Shown here: positions 1-8,251 of the stretch, one piece after another | Layout: every line of letters begins with the position of its first letter | How positions within the stretch are numbered: position 1 is the stretch's first letter | Virus record (IMG/VR): IMGVR_UViG_3300020177_000013 | Coordinates: 1 to 44,069 of that record | Strand: one strand, 5' to 3' | DNA from: a virus | Length of the DNA: 44,069 bases | Position numbers and translations under genes: made by a program | The notes under the pieces: model-generated | Databases searched by the model: none | Told to the model about the DNA's origin: nothing | The model's input: the letters and a program-made list of their open reading frames with translations, nothing else

Positions 1-106
1 TCTCTACCATTCTTTCTTTACCAGTTTGAGTACTCCTGGTATCCATGTAATCAAATCTCCCTTTACTAGGTGAGACTACAGATCCTATTATAAATACATG
101 TTTCAT
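1..106 (-). CDS. N-terminal fragment of an unknown phage protein
   Basis: The first 35 codons of a gene that runs off the left edge of the window. Translation begins MKHVFIIGSVVSPSKGRFD. The start codon at 104-106 overlaps the TGA stop of the GroES-like gene in an ATGA junction, so the two are probably translationally coupled. The opening beta-strand followed by a glycine resembles the start of a Rossmann or glycosyltransferase-like fold. The stretch RSTQTGKER, with a later E, faintly recalls phage proteins of unknown function with an R-S-x(5)-E-R motif. Both comparisons are weak, so no function is assigned. The reading frame is open to base 1. Confidence 0.6.
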   Translation of the reverse strand, partial: MKHVFIIGSVVSPSKGRFDYMDTRSTQTGKERMVE

Positions 107-375
107 GAATCAAGAATAATTGCAGTTATATCATTCTCACGGATACTGAAAATCTTTTCTCCATTAAACTCAAATTCAGTTCCTGCCATGTCATGAAAGA
201 ATACTTTAACACCTACTTTAAAATCACTATCCTTAACCTCATCGCCTACTGAAATGATTGTACCTGAATACGGTGGAGCATACTGCCCTTCGGTTTTTGG
301 CATGTATATACTTCCGATTTTTTCAGGTTGTTCATCTTTTTTAAGAAATATTCTATTTTTTATTGCCTTTACCAT
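103..375 (-). CDS. GroES-like co-chaperonin (T4 gp31 functional analogue)
   Basis: The 90-residue product has the layout of the Cpn10/GroES family. An N-terminal strand (KNRIFLKK) aligns with the GroES DRVIVKR region, followed by GSIYMP, a mobile-loop segment at about residues 18-34, the strand GTIISVGDEV and a closing segment with NDITAII. Canonical GroES is about 95 residues and T4 gp31 is 111. Known family members cap the host GroEL chamber; T4 gp31 replaces GroES so that the large major capsid protein can fold, and a similar role is inferred here. The 129 bp upstream (376-504) contain no late-promoter box of the type found elsewhere, only an AT-rich TATATATA stretch near 403-412, which suggests a different expression class. 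The start has no strong Shine-Dalgarno sequence. Confidence 0.85.
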   Translation of the reverse strand: MVKAIKNRIFLKKDEQPEKIGSIYMPKTEGQYAPPYSGTIISVGDEVKDSDFKVGVKVFFHDMAGTEFEFNGEKIFSIRENDITAIILDS

Positions 376-504
376 GATTTTCTGAAACTAAGTTCTAAAC
401 TCTATATATAAAATTTAACTGATTGATTGAAAGAAAAGTATCTATTTACTAGCATTTAAGTATTATGTGGTTTTAGGATTGTGGATTGTAAGTATACTGT
501 GATC

Positions 505-1164
505 TCATCCTTTTTCTTTATTTGCATTTAAAATAAAATACGCATCTATTAAATCATCCAAAGGCTTGGGGATCTTTTCTGAAAAGTCTTTACCTTGAGT
601 CCACTTCCACAATTCAGTTTTTCTCAGGTTCTTATCATTAAGTACATCATCTTGAAATGCCTTAGCCATATAGTGCTTGTTTGCATTACCTTTACCTGCT
701 AGCTTTTTAATATGAGAAGGTTGGTAAATTGATATCTTATTGACACCCCATGCATTAACTAGCCTATTTCTTAAGAATGTGTTATACTGTACAATGTCAA
801 TAAATGAATTACCTTTAGAACCGTAAGAGAACCCTTCAAGAGAAACTTTATGTGAGTCTGTTCCAAAGAGTGTTATTAAGATATTTCCAATAAGATCGGC
901 TATAGATTGACCGTCTGTCATTTTCTCTCGTTCTCTAAGTAAAAAATCCTTACTTGCTACATGCCTATAATAAGGAAAGCCTATTATGGTTTTACTGTCC
1001 ATCAATTCTTTATGAACTGAAAATGCTTTAGGTATTTTACGGCCTTCTTCATCCCAGATACGATTACCGTAATTAAAGAAAGTTATAAACTTATATTCAC
1101 CTTGATGGTTCTGTACACAAACACCTGGGCTATTGAGAGAAAAATCAATTCCTGTATAAATCAC
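505..1164 (-). CDS. RuvC-like Holliday-junction resolvase / RNase H-fold nuclease
   Basis: The 219-residue product has the acidic tetrad expected of RuvC-type nucleases: D7 in YTGIDFSLNSPG, E110 in VSLEGFSYG, and the D203/D204 plus D207 pair in KPLDDLIDAYF. Between them lies a basic, lysine-rich segment (HIKKLAGKGNANKH) like the DNA-contacting part of the family. The expected job is cutting branched DNA before or during packaging. T4 does this with the unrelated endonuclease VII, so a RuvC-type enzyme would be a non-orthologous replacement. The start is GTG, 10 bp after the stop of the gene upstream in transcription (1175-1525). No clear Shine-Dalgarno sequence precedes it. Family assignment is firm; the exact substrate is inferred. 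Confidence 0.8.
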   Translation of the reverse strand: MIYTGIDFSLNSPGVCVQNHQGEYKFITFFNYGNRIWDEEGRKIPKAFSVHKELMDSKTIIGFPYYRHVASKDFLLREREKMTDGQSIADLIGNILITLFGTDSHKVSLEGFSYGSKGNSFIDIVQYNTFLRNRLVNAWGVNKISIYQPSHIKKLAGKGNANKHYMAKAFQDDVLNDKNLRKTELWKWTQGKDFSEKIPKPLDDLIDAYFILNANKEKG

Positions 1165-1174
1165 TTAGATAAGA

Positions 1175-1525
1175 TTAAAGTCTCTTACCAAGAACCGCAC
1201 CTAATGCAGCTCCTACTAATCGACTGGTTAGAAGATCATATAGAGCACCCTTCTCAATTCCTAATACTTTAGCAATTGCTTTACCTACCGCCTTTCCTAA
1301 AGCAAAACCAGTAAGACCACCTAATACTGAACCTAAGATACCCTCATTAACAACTTCTTCCATTACTTCTTCAAGATCACGACCACTTTCATGTTCTTTC
1401 ATTATGCGATCAACCGCTTCATCGATTGCAGCTTCCTGCTCGTGGGTTAATGATTCGTTTAACAAAGCCTCAATATCTACTGAGTCATTATGGTTTTCGG
1501 TAAGGTAATCTTTAAATGTTTTCAT
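1175..1525 (-). CDS. Small protein with T4-type capsid-targeting N-terminus and glycine-rich hydrophobic helices
   Basis: The product has 116 residues. The start MKTFKDYLTE closely resembles the T4 capsid-targeting sequence of internal head proteins (MKTYQEFIAE, recalled from T4). It contains sites matching the T4 prohead-protease preference [L/I]-x-E: LTE at residues 8-10 and LNE at about 22-24. An acidic helical middle (residues 20-62) is followed by a Gly/Ala-rich hydrophobic tail, roughly residues 62-114, with small-residue spacing like a glycine zipper (GSVLGGLTGFALGKAVGKA). This could be an internal head or prohead-core protein; a membrane-active protein is the alternative. It has its own late-type promoter and an AAAGGA Shine-Dalgarno sequence, unusually clear for this genome. 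Confidence 0.55.
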   Translation of the reverse strand: MKTFKDYLTENHNDSVDIEALLNESLTHEQEAAIDEAVDRIMKEHESGRDLEEVMEEVVNEGILGSVLGGLTGFALGKAVGKAIAKVLGIEKGALYDLLTSRLVGAALGAVLGKRL

Positions 1526-1542
1526 TGTACTCTATTTCCTTT

Positions 1543-1554
1543 GTTTATATATTA
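1543..1554 (-). promoter_or_regulatory. Late-type promoter box
   Basis: The minus strand reads TAATATATAAAC, ending about 17 bases before the ATG at 1525. It fits the window-wide consensus [G/T]AATA[T/A]ATA[A/C], which resembles the T4 late promoter TATAAATA. It overlaps the TAA stop of the tail-tube-like gene, and AAAGGA lies between it and the start codon. Confidence 0.6.
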
Positions 1555-2106
1555 GGTAAGATTAACTGCTATATTAAGTATGTTATATGTGAAGTTAATA
1601 TCAAAGGTTTGGAATTCTACTGTATTGCTTGAAAAGTTTAAATCTAATGCACTTACACCGGTCATTATCATATCTTTTAGCTGAACGGTAACAAAAATAT
1701 TTCCTTCGCCGTCTAACATTTGCAAACCTACACCTTCTGGTACGAACGGATCTTTACCTGATAGCTTATAGTAATAGTCAAAAGTTTCAACAGCCATCCA
1801 ATAATTTATCCACCCATCAAATGCTTGCATGGTAACAGTTAAAGTTTTATCAAATAGCTCTTGTGTAGGTAAGCTACTTCTAAAGCTCCTAGTATTACCT
1901 GGGAAGTCATTTTGTGTAACAGGATCAAAAGATGGGCCTGGTAAATTCATTGACTGTATTCCGTAATTAAAATAGTCAATAGGTTCCTTTATAAGACCAC
2001 CAGGTATCCTATTTAGATAAGGCCTATACTTATTTGAAATTTCCTTTGGAATAAAAGTTCTAGGAAACTCAAACCTAAATTGATTATTTCTTGCGCTTAA
2101 TATCAT
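1552..2106 (-). CDS. Tail-tube-fold protein (gp19/gp54-like)
   Basis: The 184-residue product is close to T4 gp19 (163). The closing third, with GVSALDLNFSSNTVEFQTFD then an aromatic-rich strand, follows the same pattern as the end of gp19 (LQLDWDSNNEIQTFEVTLAL, recalled). The middle has LTVTMQAFDGWINYWMAVE, matching the tube-family strand that precedes a helix. An N-terminal FRFEFP strand and a PGPSFDP loop also fit. Tube-fold proteins stack as hexamers around the tail lumen. Because other tube-end proteins are encoded at 30184-35398, this could be the main tube subunit, a tube initiator or a terminator; sequence alone does not decide. It lies 3 bp downstream of the coiled-coil gene at 2110-3039. 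Confidence 0.6.
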   Translation of the reverse strand: MILSARNNQFRFEFPRTFIPKEISNKYRPYLNRIPGGLIKEPIDYFNYGIQSMNLPGPSFDPVTQNDFPGNTRSFRSSLPTQELFDKTLTVTMQAFDGWINYWMAVETFDYYYKLSGKDPFVPEGVGLQMLDGEGNIFVTVQLKDMIMTGVSALDLNFSSNTVEFQTFDINFTYNILNIAVNLT

Positions 2107-2109
2107 ATC

Positions 2110-3039
2110 TTACTCTGCTATGAACCCGCCGCTGCCGCTCCTAGATTGGCTAAGACCTGATGCAACATTTAATTTTCCTGTTACTGGAGTTCTTTTAGTA
2201 TTAAATTCCTGTAAATTATTAGCGGCCTGTTTGAAGTATCTTTTTTCTTTTTTCTTTGATGTTTGAATTTGTGCCTTTTTCCGTATTGCAGTAACCTGTT
2301 CCCTTTTCTTTTTATTTGCATCAGCTAAAGCCTGGGCTTCTTCCGCTTCCTTTAGAGCCAGTTCAGATTCTGCAGATCCTAGCTTATCGGTAAGAGTTGC
2401 TACTTCATTAGTGAGAGATAAGTTAGATGCTTCTAATGCTTGTATAGTTGCAATTTGTTCTTCATCCAAAGATATCATTTCAGCTAATTGAGTATTAAGC
2501 CTTTCTATCTCAGACTGTAATTTAGCAAGTTCTTGTGAATATAGCAATGCCTGTTCATTTAACTTAGAAGTCATTGTTTGTTTGGCAGCATCATTTAAGC
2601 CTAAGAATGTACCTGTGTACAAAACGCTTTCATCACTTACACCGCTTTCATCCTCCATTCTTGTAGAGATATAAAAGTTATTATTATCCAATGATAAAAT
2701 CTTCTTTGAATTTTCTTTATCAATTTTAAAGAGTACTTGACCCTGGGAAGGATCCACTTCTTGTACCCTTGTAAAATTAGGAATTCTTATTTCATCATTT
2801 TCACCAACAAAAACTAAAGTAAGAGTACCTACATTACTTAAGTCAATCGGCTTATCCACCAATTCACTATTTTCACCAGTCTCATCAAACAGCGTAAAGA
2901 TAATGTAATCATCAAATGGTGATATTCTAATAACACCATCACCCTGTGGTAACGGCTCGGCCGTAGGATTGAGAGTCGTAAACTTTTTATAGTATTCTCT
3001 TTCCTTTTTTGTTACTGATATGTTAGTCTGTACTGCCAT
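2110..3039 (-). CDS. Structural protein: beta domain plus long coiled coil
   Basis: The product has 309 residues and I do not recognise the family. Residues 1-150 look like a beta-sandwich (strands FDDYIIFTLFDETGE, GTLTLVFVGENDEIRIPNF, NNFYISTRMEDESGV). Residues about 155-245 form a clear heptad coiled coil rich in E, L, A and S. A basic stretch (KKAQIQTSKKKEKRYFKQ) follows, and the tail is Gly/Ser-rich. The start codon lies inside the end of the preceding gene (17 bp overlap, different frame), implying coupled translation. Its position among tail genes suggests a trimeric or dimeric virion appendage such as a fibre shaft or neck whisker. That role is inference from coiled coil and context. 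Confidence 0.55.
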   Translation of the reverse strand: MAVQTNISVTKKEREYYKKFTTLNPTAEPLPQGDGVIRISPFDDYIIFTLFDETGENSELVDKPIDLSNVGTLTLVFVGENDEIRIPNFTRVQEVDPSQGQVLFKIDKENSKKILSLDNNNFYISTRMEDESGVSDESVLYTGTFLGLNDAAKQTMTSKLNEQALLYSQELAKLQSEIERLNTQLAEMISLDEEQIATIQALEASNLSLTNEVATLTDKLGSAESELALKEAEEAQALADANKKKREQVTAIRKKAQIQTSKKKEKRYFKQAANNLQEFNTKRTPVTGKLNVASGLSQSRSGSGGFIAE

Positions 3040-4399
3040 CGTCTTCGGTTAATGTTTGTATTTTTGCTGGTGAAATTGCAGCCTTTACATTTAATCTATC
3101 CCTAAATGAAGTAACATACTTGGTCTTAACTACTAATTGCTCTACAATTTTTTCTGATGTTTCCCCTGGTCTAGTTCCAGAATTTCCATTATTAACTATG
3201 ATGTTACTTCCATCATCTTTAGATATCTGATTATAGACATTTGCAACTGTAGGTACTACACCTAAGTTTATCTTCATTAATCTTCTTCCGTATTTCTTAA
3301 CATCAAATGAAGTTAAATTTGCTTGTTTAATTATCTGTGTATTATCAGCTCTATTATAAAGTCTTAATAAGTAATTTATTGAAAAGGATGCAGCAATTGA
3401 ACTATTTAGTACAATAGGTCTAAATAGGATAGGATTATCAAAGTTTGTGGTTTGTGTATATACCTGAGTACTGGTTTTGGTAAAGTTAGTACCTATCTGT
3501 TCACTTACATTAATTTCATGGAATACAACATAGTCACCACCTGATGAATTAAGTTGTGCAATGAAATTAGAAAAAGTAGAACCGGTCACCATCCCAGTTA
3601 GCTCAAAGTAATCTCCACTATCCGATTCAACCACACTTGCATAAAGATCATCATAGATGTCTCTGTTTGCAATAGTAACTGAATTAATTTCTTCTACATT
3701 ATAATAGCTATAACTGTTTTCAACTATAGTTTCATAAATCCCAGTAGCCTTAAGTGTAATAGTAGGAGTACCTAAAAAGCCTTGTCCTTCTGTTAACTTA
3801 TAACCTAGACCGTTAGGTACAGCATTATTAAATCCATTATTCATAAAGTAAAGAGAAGGTACACGCCATTCAATATAAGTAGCATATAACTTGTCATTAA
3901 TTAGAATTGGATCAGGATTAAATACAGGTGTATCCGTCTTTAAGAAATTTATAGACGATAAGTTTAGCATCTTACCATCTCTTCTAGGAACTAGTGTTTC
4001 AAAAATAATTCCATCAAATCCAGTAAAGCTAAATCCTGAAATAAAATGGACCCTTATCTTATCATATGCAATCAGCTGCTGTGGGCTAAAAGATTGTAAA
4101 AGACTTGCACTATCTGTTAAGAGTGGGTCAAAATCATTATAAGGAACACCTATGTCAGTATCTAAATAAGCATACTGTGTTTTATTTTCATTGATGGCAG
4201 CTACAGATATATCACGATAGTTACCCATCTCAGCTGCAACCGCATCAGTATTAAATAAGTAACTACCACCCGTATGACCATCTCTCATGATCTCAATAGG
4301 GTATGTTGCTGTACTAAACTCTGTTGGATTAGACTGGCTAGTGTAAATATACTCAATAAGTATACCGTCTGATATTTGTATAAACTTAGATGATTCCAT
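3023..4399 (-). CDS. Unknown virion structural protein
   Basis: The 458-residue product is not recognised. It is rich in N, T, S, Y and alternating hydrophobic residues, typical of beta-rich tail or neck proteins. Recognisable pieces include an N-terminal ISDGILIEYIYTSQ strand pair, a central KATGIYETIVENSY stretch and a C-terminal basic segment FRDRLNVKAAISPAKI. There is no signal peptide, membrane segment or enzyme motif. It overlaps the coiled-coil gene by 17 bp, and the two probably act together. The box at 4406-4415 would lie only six bases before this start. Confidence 0.5.
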   Translation of the reverse strand: MESSKFIQISDGILIEYIYTSQSNPTEFSTATYPIEIMRDGHTGGSYLFNTDAVAAEMGNYRDISVAAINENKTQYAYLDTDIGVPYNDFDPLLTDSASLLQSFSPQQLIAYDKIRVHFISGFSFTGFDGIIFETLVPRRDGKMLNLSSINFLKTDTPVFNPDPILINDKLYATYIEWRVPSLYFMNNGFNNAVPNGLGYKLTEGQGFLGTPTITLKATGIYETIVENSYSYYNVEEINSVTIANRDIYDDLYASVVESDSGDYFELTGMVTGSTFSNFIAQLNSSGGDYVVFHEINVSEQIGTNFTKTSTQVYTQTTNFDNPILFRPIVLNSSIAASFSINYLLRLYNRADNTQIIKQANLTSFDVKKYGRRLMKINLGVVPTVANVYNQISKDDGSNIIVNNGNSGTRPGETSEKIVEQLVVKTKYVTSFRDRLNVKAAISPAKIQTLTEDDGSTD

Positions 4400-4405
4400 T
4401 CTAAC

Positions 4406-4415
4406 TATTTATTTA
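4406..4415 (-). promoter_or_regulatory. Possible late-type promoter box, weak
   Basis: The minus strand reads TAAATAAATA, overlapping the TAA stop of the gene at 4413-5183. It contains AATAAATA but lacks the usual G or T first base. It lies so close to the start at 4399 that transcription would begin almost at the ATG. It may simply be AT-rich sequence. Confidence 0.25.
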
Positions 4416-5183
4416 CCATTGCAAAAACTTAGGAGTATAACCTAGACCTATACCTACATACGGTGTAAATCCATTGCTGCCATACCCAACGCCTAGCTGT
4501 AATCCAATGCCTAATGTTTTTCTATTTTGTTTTTGGAGATCTAAAAAACCTTTACTCGTTTGGTCTATTAGTATTCCTTGTGCGCTATTAAAAGTTGTTC
4601 CTGGGTAATCAGTTTCAAGATTTACAAAAACCTCTTTGGTTTCTCTATCTCTCAATATAGAAGCAGTTAACCAAATGTTCTGGTTAAGATCAATAGTAGC
4701 ATTACCTAGATCTATTGTACTGTCATGTGCTTCATAAGGTACAATAATACCAATCTCTCTAGAGCTATTACCCCAAGTAGCAGAGTCCTTAATTTGAAAT
4801 GCTGAACTAAAATTACCAATGATAGTATCAACCACGGTAACAGGTACTTCAACAATAACCTCCTTAATAACAGTCTTGGTTTCTATTATTGTAATAGGTG
4901 GTTTATTTTTTTCATACTCAAGTGTTTTCCCTAGCTCATCAATAGTTAAGGTTAGTGCCATGATCTCAGCTTCAGCATTACCCTTCTCATTAATGTAGTT
5001 TTCAATTTCATCCAGTGAAGCTTTCCAATTATTCTCTATTCTTGTAGCTTCTCCTTTAGCTTCAGTCGTAGCTTGACACTGTCTTAAAAACAAAATACAT
5101 AGCACAACAATACCACCTAGTAAAAACATTCTAGTATTTTTAGGATCAGTAATTACGCTTAATATGTTTTTAAGTATTATCAT
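4413..5183 (-). CDS. Membrane-anchored protein with coiled coil and outer-membrane-like C-terminus (candidate spanin)
   Basis: The product has 256 residues. Residues 19-34 (MFLLGGIVVLCILFLR) form one transmembrane segment. A coiled-coil stretch spans about residues 45-95, then a V/I-rich linker and a beta-rich C-terminus ending GFTPYVGIGLGYTPKFLQW. The terminal aromatic residue and the G-x-G-x-Y strand pattern resemble outer-membrane beta strands and phage proteins I associate with Bacteroidota hosts (DUF6808-like, recalled and not verified). An inner-membrane anchor plus an outer-membrane-like end across a coiled coil is what a spanin-type lysis protein would look like, so that role is plausible but unproven. 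The ATGA junction with the upstream coiled-coil gene at 5180-5422 suggests a coupled pair. Confidence 0.55.
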   Translation of the reverse strand: MIILKNILSVITDPKNTRMFLLGGIVVLCILFLRQCQATTEAKGEATRIENNWKASLDEIENYINEKGNAEAEIMALTLTIDELGKTLEYEKNKPPITIIETKTVIKEVIVEVPVTVVDTIIGNFSSAFQIKDSATWGNSSREIGIIVPYEAHDSTIDLGNATIDLNQNIWLTASILRDRETKEVFVNLETDYPGTTFNSAQGILIDQTSKGFLDLQKQNRKTLGIGLQLGVGYGSNGFTPYVGIGLGYTPKFLQW

Positions 5184-5422
5184 ATACCCTCTTCATAGAT
5201 CTGTAATAGCTTATAAGGAGTAACATTACTTTCTCCGTATTTTTCTATTAAGCTATCCATAAACTTTTTTTCCTTTCCTTTCATTTGCTCAAGCTCAGTA
5301 AAAAGACTATCTCTCTTTTCCGCCAAACTTTCAATACTCTTTTGCATTAGGTCAATAGAAGTTTCAATTTCCTTATACCTGTCTACAAATTCTTTAAGCT
5401 CTTTTCTTTCTTTTTTATTCAT
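5180..5422 (-). CDS. Small coiled-coil protein
   Basis: The 80-residue product is strongly charged and almost entirely helical, with a heptad pattern at about residues 5-60 and a short tail (TPYKLLQIYEEG). There is no signal peptide or membrane segment. Its start overlaps the TAA stop of the large fibre gene (TAATG), and its stop overlaps the start of the membrane-anchored gene (ATGA), so the three form one translational unit. It could be a fibre-assembly chaperone or a partner of the membrane protein. Neither is shown by the sequence. Confidence 0.55.
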   Translation of the reverse strand: MNKKERKELKEFVDRYKEIETSIDLMQKSIESLAEKRDSLFTELEQMKGKEKKFMDSLIEKYGESNVTPYKLLQIYEEGI

Positions 5423-8244
5423 TATGGTAACATATATTGTATTGTAAATCTAACACCACTACCATTATTACTAACGGTACTTGCGTATGGGTTCCCGACC
5501 CAAATACCACTACCCCATTTAAAGGCTAACCCATTTGTACCAGCAGCGAAGGCTTCTACTGGCATCATCCGAAATGCATAAGATCCACCTGCACCAGAAA
5601 AGAGTGTACCACTTCCGTGTAGAACTGTAATGTTGCCTGATGATGGCTTAAGCGGTAATGGCCATATACGCTGAGTAGCATTAGATCCACTAGTCGTAGC
5701 AGTTCCGCTAAATGTAACATTACGACCTACTCTTATCCATTGCCCTGTTATAGAACCTCCACCCGTAATTGTATTAGATGGTCCAAATTCTCCACTTGCA
5801 AAAATACCTCTAGTTCTCTCAGGGTTAGATGCATATAATGGTGTTGAAGGCGGTGTGATCGCGCTGGTGTGATCTATATGAATATTACCTTCCGCATACC
5901 AAGTAAACTGTTGCCCATTATAATTAGTGGCTTCATTAACACCATACGAAAGTAGTTGTAACTTGTCATCATCAGCATCCATTCTTATACCTACAGGTCT
6001 GGATTTAGGGGCTATAACTAACCCATTAGTACCAGCAGCTGTAGCGGTACCCCTATTAATAATAATGTTATCATTATCATTAGACAGTGGTGAATAATCA
6101 TCAGTACCTACCTGTGTATGAAATTCTATTGCTTTATCATCAGTACTATTTGTAAATTTAACAGCACCGTTTCTTGCATCGCCTTGTACTGATGAATGAT
6201 TACTTGATACTGCTAAAGTATAACTTTGCGCGGTAATTGGAATATCAGCATCAGCTGGTTGTTTGATATAAACCCAACCCCTGCTGGATCCGCTAGAATC
6301 ACCGAAGTTAACATGGGATGAATACTGATATGTAGAGCCATACGGCTCGTACCCCAATATAACTCTACCATTAGACGAAATTGCAGACGCTTTTATACCA
6401 CCAGATATATAAACATCCCCACCACTTTGTAAAGCTGTAGCATCACCACCTAAAATAGCTACCTGACGACCTATACCTGATAAACCAAAACCAGTAGCAA
6501 GTGGACTTCCCGACCCACCTTTAATAGTTAACATATCTCTTGAGGCAGGTGCTGATGAACCAGCTATAGGTCCAATTATTGTAGGCGATGTCGCTGTAGC
6601 CGAACCGGGTGTACCAAACTCTATCCATGAAGCCGTTGCTGCACTTCCTGAGCCTATAGGTTTAATACTCATCACTGACTCAGAATTAATCATGCTTAAT
6701 CCTGTGCCAGTTTTACCGTAACCAACAAAAACACCATTTTGCGTCACAGTTAATCCTCTGGCTTCATTACCTGTATTTTCTACATAAATCTGAATTCTAT
6801 TGCTTAACCCACTAACCCCAGTCGGTACGTCTTCTAATGCTATTCTATTATCAACATTACCATCAAAATAGATTCTCTCAATACCTGATCCATCATCACC
6901 AATAAACTTATTTCCTGACATGGCTACCAATGCACCGGTATCCTGTATTTCCCATGTACTTGATTGTATACCTGCAGTACCATCCCATCTAACTATTCTA
7001 TTATTAGTGCCAGTATCGGATGTTAAGCTTGTGCCGTTCCAGCCTAGTATACCTGGGCTAAAACTACCACCTGTTGATAGTGTTCCTAGTTTACCACTAG
7101 AACTTATACCTAATAAACCGGCTGGTGTAATAGGCACAGATTGAAGTCCTGGGAAATTCCACTCACCACTTAAAGATTCTATATTAACTAGGTCTTTTGC
7201 TATTAGCTTCACCTTACCACTATCAAGTACAATGCTACCTTCTTTAAGTGTTGCGACTGGCAACGTAACATTACCTGCAGAAATAGATGCATCCTTGCTA
7301 CCTAAAATATTCATTTCATATTTAGGAAGCTTAGATGAATTAACCACATTTAGATTAATAGTAAAATCAGATACATCAAGCGGACCTGTAAGAGTAGGCC
7401 CCAGAGTACCAGTAGTAAATGAAATTGATCTACCTGCCCTAAAACTTTGTCCTTTTTGTAAAGTATAGAGGTTAAATCCATAAGTATCTTGTAAAGATCC
7501 AATTGTTCCTGTAACAGATTTAGGTACATTTATAACAATAGAATCATCAATACCTAAACCTATTGAAGATAGATTAGCTAAAGCCGATTGTTCATAATTA
7601 TCAGCAGCAACTGCCCCACCACCCATAAATTTAATCGCAGACGCCGAACTATCTTTTTGATGAACTAGCATACTTACGACAGATGCATCGATACTACCAG
7701 CCATTGTATTGTTAAGCTGGAATGCAGGAGTAAATGGAATTCCTGGATTAGCAGAAACATCGCCTGGGCCAACCGCGCCTATTAGAGTAGCAGCAACACC
7801 TTGGTTACTAACTGTTATTCCTGTTGTTATTGGAGCTGGGTATAAAACATTTTGGTAAGTAGCTGCATAATTAGGATATGGGTTATTTCCAAACTGTGAC
7901 CACCCAACTGATGCACCAGAAGGACCAGCTGGTCCTACTAGGTTTATTCCAGTATTAGTCCAAGTTAATCCTGTAAATTCCCATACATCACCGTTACTCT
8001 GTAAGTAGTAATCAGCAGTTAGCGGGGTTAAAGTAGGTGGCACAACATTAGGATCGGCAGTACCTTCATACCACTCAGTTCCTCTTTCTCCTCTACCGCC
8101 TATAGGTCCTGGAGGTCCTAACGGTCCAGCAGGTCCAACTGGCCCACCGCCGTTAAGTAGTAATTGATCAAAGTTAAAATTGATCTTATCAACTACTTGC
8201 GAAATAGTATCGGAGGCAAGTAATTCCTGTATTGTTATTGCCAT
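5422..8244 (-). CDS. Collagen-containing tail fibre / receptor-binding candidate
   Basis: The product has 940 residues. The N-terminus (MAITIQELLASDTISQ, then INFNFDQLL at 21-29) is shared in pattern with the 215-residue protein at 18981-19628 and probably anchors the fibre. Gly-X-Y tracts follow at about residues 34-55 (GPAGPLGPPGPIGG) and again near 104-110. The long middle is beta-rich with repeated GSG, GTA and NG turns, like a trimeric fibre shaft. The last 110 residues form a compact domain (GQWIRVGRNVTFSGTATTSG, ending FTIQYMLP) typical of a distal tip domain. It lies downstream of the 1543-residue structural gene and is followed by the coiled-coil gene. No protease or chaperone motif was seen. 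Confidence 0.75.
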   Translation of the reverse strand: MAITIQELLASDTISQVVDKINFNFDQLLLNGGGPVGPAGPLGPPGPIGGRGERGTEWYEGTADPNVVPPTLTPLTADYYLQSNGDVWEFTGLTWTNTGINLVGPAGPSGASVGWSQFGNNPYPNYAATYQNVLYPAPITTGITVSNQGVAATLIGAVGPGDVSANPGIPFTPAFQLNNTMAGSIDASVVSMLVHQKDSSASAIKFMGGGAVAADNYEQSALANLSSIGLGIDDSIVINVPKSVTGTIGSLQDTYGFNLYTLQKGQSFRAGRSISFTTGTLGPTLTGPLDVSDFTINLNVVNSSKLPKYEMNILGSKDASISAGNVTLPVATLKEGSIVLDSGKVKLIAKDLVNIESLSGEWNFPGLQSVPITPAGLLGISSSGKLGTLSTGGSFSPGILGWNGTSLTSDTGTNNRIVRWDGTAGIQSSTWEIQDTGALVAMSGNKFIGDDGSGIERIYFDGNVDNRIALEDVPTGVSGLSNRIQIYVENTGNEARGLTVTQNGVFVGYGKTGTGLSMINSESVMSIKPIGSGSAATASWIEFGTPGSATATSPTIIGPIAGSSAPASRDMLTIKGGSGSPLATGFGLSGIGRQVAILGGDATALQSGGDVYISGGIKASAISSNGRVILGYEPYGSTYQYSSHVNFGDSSGSSRGWVYIKQPADADIPITAQSYTLAVSSNHSSVQGDARNGAVKFTNSTDDKAIEFHTQVGTDDYSPLSNDNDNIIINRGTATAAGTNGLVIAPKSRPVGIRMDADDDKLQLLSYGVNEATNYNGQQFTWYAEGNIHIDHTSAITPPSTPLYASNPERTRGIFASGEFGPSNTITGGGSITGQWIRVGRNVTFSGTATTSGSNATQRIWPLPLKPSSGNITVLHGSGTLFSGAGGSYAFRMMPVEAFAAGTNGLAFKWGSGIWVGNPYASTVSNNGSGVRFTIQYMLP

Positions 8245-8251
8245 TTTGTTC

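Noticed and set aside
402-455. A 17-codon minus-strand frame (MLVNRYFSFNQS...) in the leader of the GroES-like gene
   Set aside because: No ribosome-binding signal, no homology, and a frame of that length is expected by chance in a 129-bp AT-rich gap.
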